A DNA stretch of 64,000 nt, taken from NCBI RefSeq assembly GCF_013393905.1, contig NZ_CP040272.1:7635501-7699500 (forward strand), given 5' to 3'. The position numbers were made by a program, and so were the translations under genes. Position 1 is the stretch's first letter, and each line of letters begins with the position of its first letter. Under the pieces are notes generated by a model. It was not told where the DNA came from, did not search any database, and saw nothing but the letters and a program-made list of their open reading frames with translations. Below, piece by piece: positions 41,308 through 50,292 of this stretch. The DNA is from Nostoc sp. C052. GTDB taxonomy: Bacteria > Cyanobacteriota > Cyanobacteriia > Cyanobacteriales > Nostocaceae.

Positions 41308-43710
41308 ATGTCAGAACAACAGCAGTGGACTATAACAGCAACGGAACAACCACCAGAGTGGTTTATCGAAGCAGTGAAACAGCATACACCTGCATCAAGT
41401 GGACTATACGCGGCACAGTTGTTGTGGCAACGGGGTATTAAAGATCGTCAACAATTAACAGCTTTTATCAACTATAAAGCTTATCAGCCAGCAAGTGCCT
41501 TTGAGTTTGGGCAAGAAATGCATTTAGCGATCGCACGCTTGCAAGAAGCATACAATACCAAAGAAAAAATTGCCATTTGGGGAGACTTCGATGCCGATGG
41601 CATTACCGCCACATCGGTACTTTGGGATGGATTGGGGCAGTTTTTCGCTCAAAATACCCAGTTAATTTACTACATTCCCAATCGTCTAAAAGAATCCCAC
41701 GGACTTAATAATCAAGGCATTGATTATTTAGCAAAACAAGGTTGCAAATTAATTGTTACTTGCGATACAGGTAGCACCAACCTTGAGGAAATTATCTATG
41801 CCAAACAGTTAGGTATAGATGTAATAGTTACAGATCATCACACCTTACCCACCGAACGCCCACCCGTTGCAGCGATTATCAATCCTCGTTATTTATCCAA
41901 GGAACATCAGTTATTTAATCTTTCTGGGGTGGCAGTAGCTTATAAGTTGGTGGAAGCACTGTATCAAAGCTTGCCCAATGTTGCCAAATATCCCTTAGAA
42001 GATTTATTAGATTTAGTGGCAGTTGGATTAATTGCCGATTTAGTGCAGTTAAGTGGAGATTGTCGCTATTTGGCACAGATGGGAATTCAACGACTGCAAG
42101 AAGATTTTAAACAGCCGGCAGCAGCGCGGCGGCGGCCAGGGGTAGGGCGATTATTAGAATTATGCCAGAAAAGTGGCGATCGCCCCACAGATATTTCTTT
42201 TGGTTTGGGCCCAAGAATTAACGCCGTTAGTCGTATCCAAGGTGATGCTAGTTTCTGCGTGGAATTATTAACTAGTCGGAATGTCAAACGTTGTAACGAA
42301 CTAGCCGAAGTTACAGAACTCGCTAACGCCCGCCGCAAATCTTTACAAAAAGATGTGCAAGCACAAGTAGCGCAAAAACTCACCCAATTAGACTTATCAA
42401 CCACCAGCGTCATTGTTCTAGAAGATGCCCAATGGCCTGCGGGTGTATTGGGCTTAGTTGCCGGACAGGTAGCACAAGAAACAGGTCGCCCCACGATTTT
42501 GTTAAGTACAGAAGGAGCAGAGGAGCAGGGGGGCAATTTTTCTCCTCTGCCCCTCCGCCCCTCTGCCCCTCTGCTTGCAAGAGGTTCTGCCCGTTCGGTG
42601 AATTCTGTCGATTTATACCAACTGGTGAAAGACCAAGCACATTTGTTACACCGTTTTGGGGGACATCCCTTTGCAGCAGGTTTAAGTTTGTTGGTGGAAA
42701 ATATTCCTTTATTTACAGCGGCGATTAATCAGCAGTTGCGCCAATCATTAGGGAGTACAACCCTAACGCCAACTGTGCAAGCAGACTTGACGGTAACAGT
42801 TGCAGACTTGGGGAAAGAGTTATTTTTGGAACTGAAACTGCTAGAACCTTGTGGAATGGGTAATCCTGTTCCAAAATTGCTAATTCAAAACTGCTGGTTT
42901 GAAAATGCTTGGCATCGCAATCAGCAAGATTGGCAAGGAAAAAAGGTACAGTACATTAAAGCTGAGTTTGATATTCGGGATGATTCTAGCAGAAGTGCTT
43001 TTCCTGGTTTATGGTGGGGACACTACAAAGATGAATTGCCCATTGGAAGATGTGATTGCATAGCAGAACTAGACTACAACACCTTCAAAAAACGTTATGA
43101 AATCAGATTAATTGCCGTGCGTCCTTCTGCTAACTCAGCACTTAACGCTTCGCGATCGCTAACACCCTTCATCCTAGACTTACGGAATCAGGAACACTCA
43201 GCACTTAGCACTCAGCACTCGCTCAACCCTAGCTATCCGCTTATTGAAGATTGTCCCACAAATTGGGATGATTTACGCATCTGGTTGCGGCGATGTTTGG
43301 CGATAAGTCGCTCTACGCCTGGGTTTGATAATCAGCAACAATTAGCGATCGCTTGGTCTAAACCCAACCACCAACCACCCAATCAAATTTGGCTGACTCT
43401 GGTAGGAATTGCCAAATATCTCAGTCGCACAAATCAACTAGTTACCCGCGTACAACTTTTAAAGAAAATCGGCATCAGCGACCAAACCTTACTTGTCGGC
43501 ATCAAAGCTTTAAAATATTTCGGGTTCACAGTCAAACGACAAGACCATTATTTGCAAATCACTTGGCATCCAAGCGATAGCGCCGAAAACCTTGCTGATG
43601 CAGCAGTTGCCCGATTTTTAGCTGCTGTCCGAGAAGAACAATTTCAGCAACAATATTTTGCAGAAGTACCTTTATCTACTATTGTTGCGATCGCCAGCTA
43701 CGAAAATTAA
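41308..43710 (+). CDS. recJ: single-stranded-DNA-specific exonuclease RecJ
   Basis: 800 residues. DHH-family motifs: GDFDADG (92-98), CDTGSTN (152-158), TDHHTLP (175-181), AVGLIADLVQL, and in the DHHA1 part HRFGGHPFAAG, which together bind two metals. The enzyme degrades single-stranded DNA 5' to 3' in recombinational repair and mismatch repair. Residues about 402-431 (42511-42600) are encoded by an AGGGG/CCCCT-rich block. Residues about 607-645 (43126-43240) are encoded by an ACTCAGCACT-type repeat. Both look like intergenic repeats that entered in frame, enlarging the protein. A heptamer tract also lies just before the ATG. Confidence 0.92.
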   Translation: MSEQQQWTITATEQPPEWFIEAVKQHTPASSGLYAAQLLWQRGIKDRQQLTAFINYKAYQPASAFEFGQEMHLAIARLQEAYNTKEKIAIWGDFDADGITATSVLWDGLGQFFAQNTQLIYYIPNRLKESHGLNNQGIDYLAKQGCKLIVTCDTGSTNLEEIIYAKQLGIDVIVTDHHTLPTERPPVAAIINPRYLSKEHQLFNLSGVAVAYKLVEALYQSLPNVAKYPLEDLLDLVAVGLIADLVQLSGDCRYLAQMGIQRLQEDFKQPAAARRRPGVGRLLELCQKSGDRPTDISFGLGPRINAVSRIQGDASFCVELLTSRNVKRCNELAEVTELANARRKSLQKDVQAQVAQKLTQLDLSTTSVIVLEDAQWPAGVLGLVAGQVAQETGRPTILLSTEGAEEQGGNFSPLPLRPSAPLLARGSARSVNSVDLYQLVKDQAHLLHRFGGHPFAAGLSLLVENIPLFTAAINQQLRQSLGSTTLTPTVQADLTVTVADLGKELFLELKLLEPCGMGNPVPKLLIQNCWFENAWHRNQQDWQGKKVQYIKAEFDIRDDSSRSAFPGLWWGHYKDELPIGRCDCIAELDYNTFKKRYEIRLIAVRPSANSALNASRSLTPFILDLRNQEHSALSTQHSLNPSYPLIEDCPTNWDDLRIWLRRCLAISRSTPGFDNQQQLAIAWSKPNHQPPNQIWLTLVGIAKYLSRTNQLVTRVQLLKKIGISDQTLLVGIKALKYFGFTVKRQDHYLQITWHPSDSAENLADAAVARFLAAVREEQFQQQYFAEVPLSTIVAIASYEN

Positions 43711-43867
43711 TAAGCTAAACCACATCCAATACTGCGTAGGTTTTGAAAATTTGTAGCGACTGTCTTGAAAGTCAAGCGATCGCAAAAGAAAAAGTTGACG
43801 CAACTGAGGAACCTCTGTGCTGATTCGGTGGTGGCTGGTACGGGCATAGAGATTGTTGTAGTGACCT

Positions 43868-44021
43868 CAATACCTTTCGGTTAAGGGGAAAAAGGGAAGG
43901 TGGGGTCCCCTCTGGGGATAAGGGGCAGGGGAAAAGGGAAAAGAAAAACCTTTAACCTTTACCCCTTAACCTTTTCCCCAAACCCAATTTCAAGTTAAAA
44001 ATGCTTAACCGAACAGTATTG
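43868..44021. mobile_element. MITE family with CAATAC ends and 10-bp target duplication, copy A
   Basis: The left end CAATACCTTTCGGTTAAG pairs with the right end CTTAACCGAACAGTATTG. The identical decamer GTAGTGACCT flanks both sides (43858-43867 and 44022-44031). The interior is purine-rich (GGGGATAAGGGGCAGGGG) then pyrimidine-rich, sharing CCCCAAACCCAATT and GTTAAAAAT with copy B. Confidence 0.88.
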
Positions 44022-44104
44022 GTAGTGACCTAGCATAGCAGTCTCGCCCACCTCACAAGATTGGATAATTTATTTGTTGGAAATCCTTTAAGTAGACATA
44101 ATAT

Positions 44105-44143
44105 AAAACCGTGTCCTATTTGGGGTGAACAAGACACGGTTTT
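44105..44143. terminator. strong hairpin, probable bidirectional terminator
   Basis: AAAACCGTGTC (44105-44115) pairs perfectly with GACACGGTTTT (44133-44143); the arms end in A- and T-runs. It lies about 70 bp beyond the stop of the convergent zinc-ribbon gene (44211). Confidence 0.75.
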
Positions 44144-44210
44144 ATTGGAGTATTTAGTTATAATATTACAAAAATCAAAGTAGAATTTGATTTATACCAA
44201 ATTAATCCAT

Positions 44211-44597
44211 TTACTGAGATTTGTTTCCTGGTTGATTAACTTTCTCTGTTGTGGGAAGTATTTGGCGATCGTAACTTATCCTTTCTTGAGTAAGAGCGAT
44301 CGCACCAAAGAAAATCGCACTTCCTACAGCCAGTGCCACCATCGGGCGCTTGAGCAGGACAAAATCTCTGATAATCCTCGCTAAAGGTCGGCTTTGCCGA
44401 CGTAGCGCCGAAGAAATCATCATTTGTCTCCAAGTAAACGGATCGCGGACATAATGACCACTTTGGCAAACTACTAGTCGTTCCTGGCAATAGGGACAGC
44501 AAAACAAGCCCATACGGGTTTTAATTGGTTTGGGCGTAGCATTTCTTTGGCAAATTGGGCAAGTAACATAATGATTATCAAAAGTGTGTATATTCAT
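44211..44597 (-). CDS. zinc-ribbon plus single membrane helix protein
   Basis: 128 residues. Two CxxC pairs (CPIC at 14-17 and CPYC at 34-37, with extra Cys33 and Cys44) indicate a zinc ribbon. The middle is basic (FTWRQMMISSALRRQSRPLA). A hydrophobic helix follows (RPMVALAVGSAIFFGAIALT) and then a polar tail. A cytoplasmic zinc ribbon anchored by one helix is the likely topology. No family is recognised and no neighbour gives a function. Confidence 0.7.
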   Translation of the reverse strand: MNIHTFDNHYVTCPICQRNATPKPIKTRMGLFCCPYCQERLVVCQSGHYVRDPFTWRQMMISSALRRQSRPLARIIRDFVLLKRPMVALAVGSAIFFGAIALTQERISYDRQILPTTEKVNQPGNKSQ

Positions 44598-45047
44598 TTA
44601 CCTCGTCCGCCTAGTCCATTTACTCGCTCTATAACAATAGCTATACTGACTTGGGATCAATGTATGGTCTGAAATCAGGCATAAACCATACATACATTCT
44701 ATTACTACCAAGGATGGCTCAATGGTCGCAACACGAGTATAGCTAGATTTAAGCAAGGATGACTCCTAGTTAATGTTTACAGGTGAGTCCACCCAACCGA
44801 CAGAAACTTTCTTGTCTCTAGAAAGAATAGTGTTGGCGTTGCCCAAACTGAGCATCGCTTACCCTCAAATAATAATTGTCTCCCATTTAACCATTCTCAC
44901 CACAAAAATTTTGCACAATGACATTTTTAGCTAAAGCTTTGTAAATCAAGCAAATCAAGTCTACTTGTCCGGTTGCTAAATAATGGCTCACAATGAGAAG
45001 TAACAGATAAAAATTTAAATTTTTTCTTACATTTACCCCGCCTCTCA
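44598..45047. other. intergenic region upstream of the CLC gene
   Basis: 450 bp without a gene. A TGTATGGT (44661-44668) / ACCATACA (44685-44692) inverted repeat with a 16-base loop is the only distinct structure. It may be an operator or a transcript hairpin. No fluoride-riboswitch-like arrangement was recognised. Confidence 0.4.
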
Positions 45048-46952
45048 ATGACTTTCTTGCCTGCCACTCAACTGAGGAAGGTAACGGAACAACCTGCCTT
45101 TCCTACACCTTCTACTCCTTTAGCTCACCTAATTAATCGTTTTCAACCATCTCCAGAAACCGTCGTGTTATTTTTAGCGGTGCTGATTGGCGGTGGTACT
45201 GGCATGGGTGTAGTTACCTTTCACTATTTAATTCAGCTGATTCACCAGCTGATGCTAGAAAATTTAATGGGTCAAATTGGCGTCTGGGGTTCTTGGACTT
45301 TAGCCTGCGTTCCCACCCTTGGCGGATTAATTGTTGGCTTGATGCGTTGGCGCACTCAAGACTTTGGCCCTGGACTTTCATCTCTGATTGCCGCCTCTCA
45401 AGGAACGGAGATTAGGCGACCACTACGACCAGTTACAAAAATGCTGGCCGCATCTGTTTCTTTGGGGAGTGGCGCTTCTTTGGGACCAGAGGGGCCGAGT
45501 GTCGAAATTGGGGCCAATTTTGGGATGTTGTTCTCTGTGATTCTCAAAGTATCTCAAGAACGACAGCGTTTGCTATTAGGTGCTGGTGCGGCGGCTGGAC
45601 TGGCAGCAGGATTTAATGCTCCCATCGCTGGAGTATTTTTTGCTCTAGAAGTGGTGATGGGAGCGACATCTTTTGCTACTTCTGCTGTCAGTGTAGTGCT
45701 ACTAGCGGCGGTGGTAGCAGCATTGATTGCCCAAATCGGTTTGGGGACACAACCTGCTTTTGATTTACCTGTTTACCAAGTTCGCAGCCCCTTAGAATTA
45801 CCCCTTTACCTGGGCTTGGGTTTAGGGGCTAGCCTAGTTGCTCTGGCTTATACTCAATCAATTCGGGGGGCAAAAGCCTGCTTTGCTGGGAAGGTTCCAG
45901 GTTTTGCTTTTTTGGGACTAATTCCTGAGCCGATTCATCCAATTATTGGCGGTGTAATCATTGGCGCAGTTGCTTTGAAATTCCCGCAAATTCTGGGTGT
46001 CGGTTATGAAACTGTAGAAGCAATGCTTCAGGATGTAGAGTTTCCACTCTATCTGTTGGTGGTGCTGTTGGTGGTGAAGCTACTGATGACTGCAATTAGT
46101 ACAGGTAGTGGTTTCGTCGGCGGTTTATTTGCACCAGCAATGTTTTTAGGTGCTTCTTTTGGATCGGCTTATGCCAAAATTTTGGCTGTGGCATTCCCGG
46201 CAATTTGCGATCAAATGGCGGCTCCCCCAGCTTATGCAATGGTGGGAATGGCAGCAGTGTTAGCTGCTAGTGTGAGAGCGCCATTAACGGCTATTTTAAT
46301 GCTATTTGAATTAACCCGTGACTATCGCATCGTTTTACCATTGATGGCAGCTGTGGGCTTGAGTGTTTGGCTAGTGGAAAGGATGAAACCAACTTTTAAC
46401 TCTAACTCTAACTTACAGCAAATTGGTCTTTCGGAATTGAAAGATGAACAAGCAGAAATTGTGCAGCAAATTTTGGTAGAAGATGCCATGTACCCCTGCC
46501 CAAAAAAGTTATCTGCAACTCTTGGGGTGTTAGATGCAGCTGTGGAAATGACACGCGATCGCGTCCGCAGTGCCTTAGTAATTGATGAAGCAGAGCAATT
46601 AGTTGGTATACTCTCTCTAGAAGATATTAACCGTGCCCTCGATCTTTGGCAAACATACCCAACTTCGCTAACTGAAATTCCAGATAATTTATCCAGTCAA
46701 ACCCTCATAGACATTTGTACTACTGAAATTCTCTATGCCTGGCAAGATGAATTATTATCTGAAGCTTTAGACCGAATGAGTCTTCGAGGTTTGCATCAAT
46801 TACCAGTGATAGCACGAGACAAACCCGATCTCATTTTGGGTTTACTAGAAAAAGAGCAAATTGCATTAACTTGTAATTTAGCAGTTACGCGCAAGGCACT
46901 TCGCCACTATTTACCAGTTTTACCTACCACAGATATAGCTATTAGTCATTAG
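45048..46952 (+). CDS. CLC-family chloride channel/transporter with C-terminal CBS pair
   Basis: 634 residues. About 1-440 form the CLC membrane domain: LGSGASLGPEGPSVEIGA (with the gating Glu of the GxEGP motif), GFNAPIAGVFFALEVVMG and GSGFVGGLFAPAMFLGASFG. About 470-620 hold two CBS domains (MYPCPKKLSATLGVLDAAVE, LVIDEAEQLVGILSLEDINR) that often sense nucleotides. In the helix after GFNAPIAG, the position of the proton-relay Glu of the exchanger ClC-ec1 (IIEEM) appears to be Val (ALEVV), as in CLC channels, so a channel mode is possible. The alignment is by eye. Confidence 0.9.
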   Translation: MTFLPATQLRKVTEQPAFPTPSTPLAHLINRFQPSPETVVLFLAVLIGGGTGMGVVTFHYLIQLIHQLMLENLMGQIGVWGSWTLACVPTLGGLIVGLMRWRTQDFGPGLSSLIAASQGTEIRRPLRPVTKMLAASVSLGSGASLGPEGPSVEIGANFGMLFSVILKVSQERQRLLLGAGAAAGLAAGFNAPIAGVFFALEVVMGATSFATSAVSVVLLAAVVAALIAQIGLGTQPAFDLPVYQVRSPLELPLYLGLGLGASLVALAYTQSIRGAKACFAGKVPGFAFLGLIPEPIHPIIGGVIIGAVALKFPQILGVGYETVEAMLQDVEFPLYLLVVLLVVKLLMTAISTGSGFVGGLFAPAMFLGASFGSAYAKILAVAFPAICDQMAAPPAYAMVGMAAVLAASVRAPLTAILMLFELTRDYRIVLPLMAAVGLSVWLVERMKPTFNSNSNLQQIGLSELKDEQAEIVQQILVEDAMYPCPKKLSATLGVLDAAVEMTRDRVRSALVIDEAEQLVGILSLEDINRALDLWQTYPTSLTEIPDNLSSQTLIDICTTEILYAWQDELLSEALDRMSLRGLHQLPVIARDKPDLILGLLEKEQIALTCNLAVTRKALRHYLPVLPTTDIAISH

Positions 46953-47014
46953 TCATTAGTCATTAGTCATTGGTTTTAACAAAAGACAATTGACAATTGA
47001 CTAATGACAATTTA

Positions 47015-47428
47015 TTAAGCTGTGGCTTCTATGGCTTCATCATCTTCCCGATCTTCTGGATCTACCTGTCTTAGGCGAATGTGCTTTTTGCCTAAAGTGA
47101 TCAGAAATTCATCTCCTGGTTTCAGATTCATCTGTTTTGTATAAGCTGAACCTATAAGTAAGTTACCATTCGATTGCACACTAATTCTATAGCTAGCACT
47201 ACGTCCACCACGCCCATTAGCGCTGGGTGTACTGTCCAACTGAATGCCTTCAGCATCAATTAGGGCATTTAAGAACTTCATCATATTGACGCGCTCTATA
47301 CCATTTTTGGTAACGGTATAGTAGCCGCACTTCTTGGCTTTGTCTTCTTTGCTCTCGTTTTCTAGCTCTTTGACTTTTTTGAGCAGTTCTTCACCGAGTA
47401 GGGGTTCAATTTTTTTCAGTTTAGGCAT
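47015..47428 (-). CDS. cyanobacterial AbrB-type transcriptional regulator (cyAbrB)
   Basis: 137 residues from the ATG at 47428. The N-terminal part (KKIEPLLGEELLKKVKELEN) and the AbrB-like DNA-binding domain near the C-terminus (SASYRISVQSNGNLLIGSAY, LKPGDEFLITLGKKHIRLR) are the cyAbrB arrangement, in which the binding domain is C-terminal rather than N-terminal. The tail is acidic. cyAbrB proteins repress or tune nitrogen, carbon and heterocyst genes. Sequence alone does not separate the two cyAbrB paralogues. A 456-bp upstream region suggests complex control. Confidence 0.9.
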   Translation of the reverse strand: MPKLKKIEPLLGEELLKKVKELENESKEDKAKKCGYYTVTKNGIERVNMMKFLNALIDAEGIQLDSTPSANGRGGRSASYRISVQSNGNLLIGSAYTKQMNLKPGDEFLITLGKKHIRLRQVDPEDREDDEAIEATA

Positions 47429-47884
47429 CAACTTAGGTCGAAAATGAATGTTTGAAGTGTTTGAATCGATTTTATTTTAGCTGAGGTTGAGCTAATAGGA
47501 ACATAATCCTTTAGTTTTTTATCTCAACCTAGCCAAGTATATTACACTCAGATGCACAATTGTTATGCTATTACCAAATATTGCCAAGACAATCTATTTT
47601 AGAGAATGCTGCCAATAGTGATAACTATATATATAGTTTGTGAATTACTGCTAGACTATATAAGTTTTAAGTTTTCTAAACTAACGCTCAAAAGGTTGTC
47701 TAGTTGCTGAAGATGATAACTGAGTCACAGAATGATAAGCAAAACTGATCCTTAGTCATTAATCATTGGTCATTTGTAACTTTTACTGAGCGTTGCCGTT
47801 GACGCAGCGTCTCATAGAGAAGTATTAGTCATTGCTCAATGATTATTGGTTATTTACAAAGGATAAACAACAAAGCTTACCAAA
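47429..47884. other. cyAbrB / Rrf2 divergent intergenic region
   Basis: 456 bp, AT-rich near the abrB start. A dispersed-repeat block (GCGTTGCCGTTGACGCAGCG then TCTCATAGAGAAG, about 47791-47823) lies between TCATTGG/AGTCATT heptamers. No gene. Confidence 0.45.
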
Positions 47885-48325
47885 ATGAAACTAACTACCA
47901 GAGGACACTATAGTGTGAAGGCGTTGCTAGATTTAAGTTTACAGCCAAGATATGGCCCTGCATCTGTGAGAGCGATCGCCAAACGCCAAGATATCCCAGC
48001 TCCTTATCTTGAAAAACTACTAATAGAAATGCGTCGTGCATCTTTAGTCAAATCAATTCGTGGTAGCATTGGCGGATACCAATTGGCAAGAGAGCCTGCA
48101 CAAATATCTATAGGGCAAATTTTAGAAGCAGTTGGCGAGACTAGCCATTTACCCCATCACACCCCAGCACCGACACAAACTGAAGATTGGGTAACATTTA
48201 GCCTTTGGCAGAGACTCAACCAAAAGCTCAAAGAAGCTCTGTACAGTATTACTCTGGCAGACCTTTATTACGATGCTCGTAGTTGGCAAGCTTCCCTTGG
48301 AGAAGAGGCTAGTTTTGTGGTTTAG
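47885..48325 (+). CDS. Rrf2-family transcriptional regulator without cluster cysteines
   Basis: 146 residues. The winged helix-turn-helix is typical of Rrf2 (KLTTRGHYSVKALLDLSLQ, SVRAIAKRQDIPAPYLEKLL, SIRGSIGGYQLAR). IscR- and NsrR-type members bind an Fe-S cluster through three Cys, but this protein contains no Cys at all, so its effector must be different (for example CysO-type or unknown). It may control the downstream cobD, but 243 bp of repeats separate them. Confidence 0.88.
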   Translation: MKLTTRGHYSVKALLDLSLQPRYGPASVRAIAKRQDIPAPYLEKLLIEMRRASLVKSIRGSIGGYQLAREPAQISIGQILEAVGETSHLPHHTPAPTQTEDWVTFSLWQRLNQKLKEALYSITLADLYYDARSWQASLGEEASFVV

Positions 48326-48355
48326 TCAAGAGTCAGTAGCCAAATATTGACTACG

Positions 48356-48390
48356 AATTTTAGATTTTAGATTTTAGATTTTAGATTTTT
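48356..48390. repeat. heptamer tandem repeat (GATTTTA)n
   Basis: ATTTTAGATTTTAGATTTTA and further units with a 7-bp period. A second AAAATCC-type heptamer run lies at about 48515-48545, just before cobD. Confidence 0.8.
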
Positions 48391-48568
48391 TGGTTGATAC
48401 CCTGCCTGTTAATCCGTTTCGCAACGCTTTCGTAGGCGGAACAAATCAAAAATCCTCAATTTCAAATCCGACGCTCAATGACTTGCTAACGCTACGTTAA
48501 CGTGGTCGGGGTCAATCCAAAATTCAAAATCCAAAATCCAAAATTGGTTGATCCAAGACTTGTGACTT

Positions 48569-49540
48569 ATGACTAATAATATCTATATCTTAATAATTGC
48601 TGCATTTTTAGATTACTTAGTTGGCGATCCTTGGGATTGGCCTCATCCAGTGCAAGTTATGGGGTGGGTAATTTCTCGCCTGAGCAAATTTTCTCTCCAA
48701 TTGTGTCAAAATTCTCTAACACAACGCCTAGCTGGAATTGTACTAGGCATTATCTTGATAATTGGTAGCGGGCTTGTTGGCTTTTTGATGATTAAAATTG
48801 CCAGATTGGTTCATCCATTGTTAGGAATTGCGGTAAATAGCATTCTTTTGGCTAGTTGTTTTGCTGGCAAAAGTTTGCGAGCCGCAGCGGAAGCTGTTTT
48901 ACAACCTTTAACAACAGGAGATTTGGAGAAAGCTCGGAAGATTTTAAGTAATTATGTTGGTCGAGATACACAAAACCTTTCACAAGCAGAAATTTCGCGA
49001 GCCGTTTTAGAAACGGTTGCAGAAAATGCCACTGATGGGGTCATGGCTCCGCTTTTTTATGCAATTGTTGGTGTTTTCATACCAATTGTCGGGCCGACTC
49101 CCTTGGCTTTGGCATACAAAGCTAGCAGTACCCTTGATTCAATGGTAGGCTACCGAGAAGCACCCTATACTTATTTGGGATGGTTCTGTGCGCGGTTAGA
49201 AGATTATTTAACTTGGTTACCTTGTCGGCTAACAGTTGTGACTCTAGCACTGTTATCGGGTAAACCGATGTACCTTTGGCGAATTTGTCGTCGGGATGCA
49301 GTTAACGATCCTAGTCCCAATTCTGGCTGGAGTGAATGCGCCTATGCTGCTTTTTTGGGTGTGCAAATGGGGGGTACAAATTGGTATCGTGGGGTAGCTA
49401 AGTACAAACCACTGCTAGGAGATGCTATTTATCCCATTACTACAACTTCTATTCAGAATGCTTTACAGCTAACTCGATATTGTTTTTTGCTATGGTTAGG
49501 GATAGCGATCGCTATATTCTTAATGCTCCCAAATCGGTAA
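48569..49540 (+). CDS. cobD: adenosylcobinamide-phosphate synthase CobD/CbiB
   Basis: 323 residues, integral membrane. The family N-terminus AAFLDYLVGDPWDWPHPVQV and the conserved VGRDTQNLSQAEI, AVLETVAENATDGVMAPLFY, PLALAYKASSTLDSMVGY and DAVNDPSPNSGWSE segments are all present, with about four to five membrane helices. It attaches the aminopropanol arm to adenosylcobyric acid in B12 or pseudo-B12 synthesis. The cbiG-cobJ fusion about 1.1 kb away belongs to the same pathway but is on the other strand. Confidence 0.94.
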   Translation: MTNNIYILIIAAFLDYLVGDPWDWPHPVQVMGWVISRLSKFSLQLCQNSLTQRLAGIVLGIILIIGSGLVGFLMIKIARLVHPLLGIAVNSILLASCFAGKSLRAAAEAVLQPLTTGDLEKARKILSNYVGRDTQNLSQAEISRAVLETVAENATDGVMAPLFYAIVGVFIPIVGPTPLALAYKASSTLDSMVGYREAPYTYLGWFCARLEDYLTWLPCRLTVVTLALLSGKPMYLWRICRRDAVNDPSPNSGWSECAYAAFLGVQMGGTNWYRGVAKYKPLLGDAIYPITTTSIQNALQLTRYCFLLWLGIAIAIFLMLPNR

Positions 49541-49629
49541 TGATAAATATAAAGTTAGGAGTTAGGAGTTAGAAGTTAAGAATAAAAACTCCTAACTCTT
49601 AACTTATCACTCCTAACTGATGACTCGCT

Positions 49630-50166
49630 ATGTCTGCCAAAGTAGTTGAAATTCTCTCATCTGAAGAAATCCGTCGTACCTTAACTCGCCTGGCCTCTCA
49701 AATTATCGAAAGGACGCGTGATTTATCTCAACTGGTGCTTATTGGTATTTATACCAGAGGTGTGTTATTAGCTGAATTGCTGGCACGTCAAATTGAGACA
49801 CTGGAAGGTGTAGCCGTGTCAGTCGGCGCTTTGGATATTACATTTTATCGAGATGACCTTGACAAAATTGGATTGCGGACTCCAACGAAAAGCGAAATTC
49901 CCTTTGACCTTACAGGCAAAACAGTTGTACTCGTAGATGATGTGATTTTCAAAGGACGGACAATTCGTGCTGCTTTGAACGCAGTTAACGATTACGGTAG
50001 ACCAGAGGTGATTCGTTTAGCTGTATTAGTAGATAGGGGTCATCGAGAATTACCAATTCACCCAGATTTTATTGGTAAGAAGTTGCCTACTGCTAAAGAA
50101 GAAATTGTCAAAGTTTACTTACAGAATTTCGATGGACGAGATGCAGTCGAGTTGATTAGTCATTAG
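49630..50166 (+). CDS. pyrR: PyrR, pyrimidine attenuator / uracil phosphoribosyltransferase
   Basis: 178 residues: the family start (VEILSSEEIRRTLTRLASQI), GIYTRGVLLAELLA, the PRPP loop VVLVDDVIFKGRTIRAAL and the C-terminal KVYLQNFDGRDAVELI. In Bacilli PyrR binds pyr mRNA in the presence of UMP and terminates transcription; it also makes UMP from uracil. No pyr operon is attached. The stop codon TAG is built from the TA target site (50164-50165) and the first G of a MITE (50166-50254). Confidence 0.92.
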   Translation: MSAKVVEILSSEEIRRTLTRLASQIIERTRDLSQLVLIGIYTRGVLLAELLARQIETLEGVAVSVGALDITFYRDDLDKIGLRTPTKSEIPFDLTGKTVVLVDDVIFKGRTIRAALNAVNDYGRPEVIRLAVLVDRGHRELPIHPDFIGKKLPTAKEEIVKVYLQNFDGRDAVELISH

Positions 50167-50254
50167 ATATCTCCAGAAATTAAATATGCGTTACCCATAA
50201 CCCTTGTTTTGACGTAGCACTGCTACGTCAAAACAATCCTTTTTCACCAGATGT
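50166..50254. mobile_element. TA-flanked hairpin MITE, copy 2
   Basis: GATATCTCCAGAAATTAAAT to the right end CCAGATGT, with flanking TA (50164-50165, 50255-50256). The central hairpin is TTGTTTTGACGTAGCA / TGCTACGTCAAAACAA. Relative to copy 1 both arms changed together (TAGAGA/TCTCTA to TTTTGA/TCAAAA). Confidence 0.75.
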
Positions 50255-50292
50255 TAGGCATTAGGAGTTGCGAGGCAGAACTATAGCGCTTC

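Noticed and set aside
42432..42728. 98-codon frame inside recJ
   Set aside because: It is an alternative-frame shadow created by the purine/pyrimidine-rich insert; recJ motifs continue on both sides in the main frame.
44598..45047. Riboswitch upstream of the CLC gene
   Set aside because: Only a simple inverted repeat was seen; no arrangement resembling a fluoride riboswitch could be identified by eye.
48326..48568. Cobalamin riboswitch upstream of cobD
   Set aside because: The region is filled with heptamer and dispersed repeats and no B12-box-like sequence was found.
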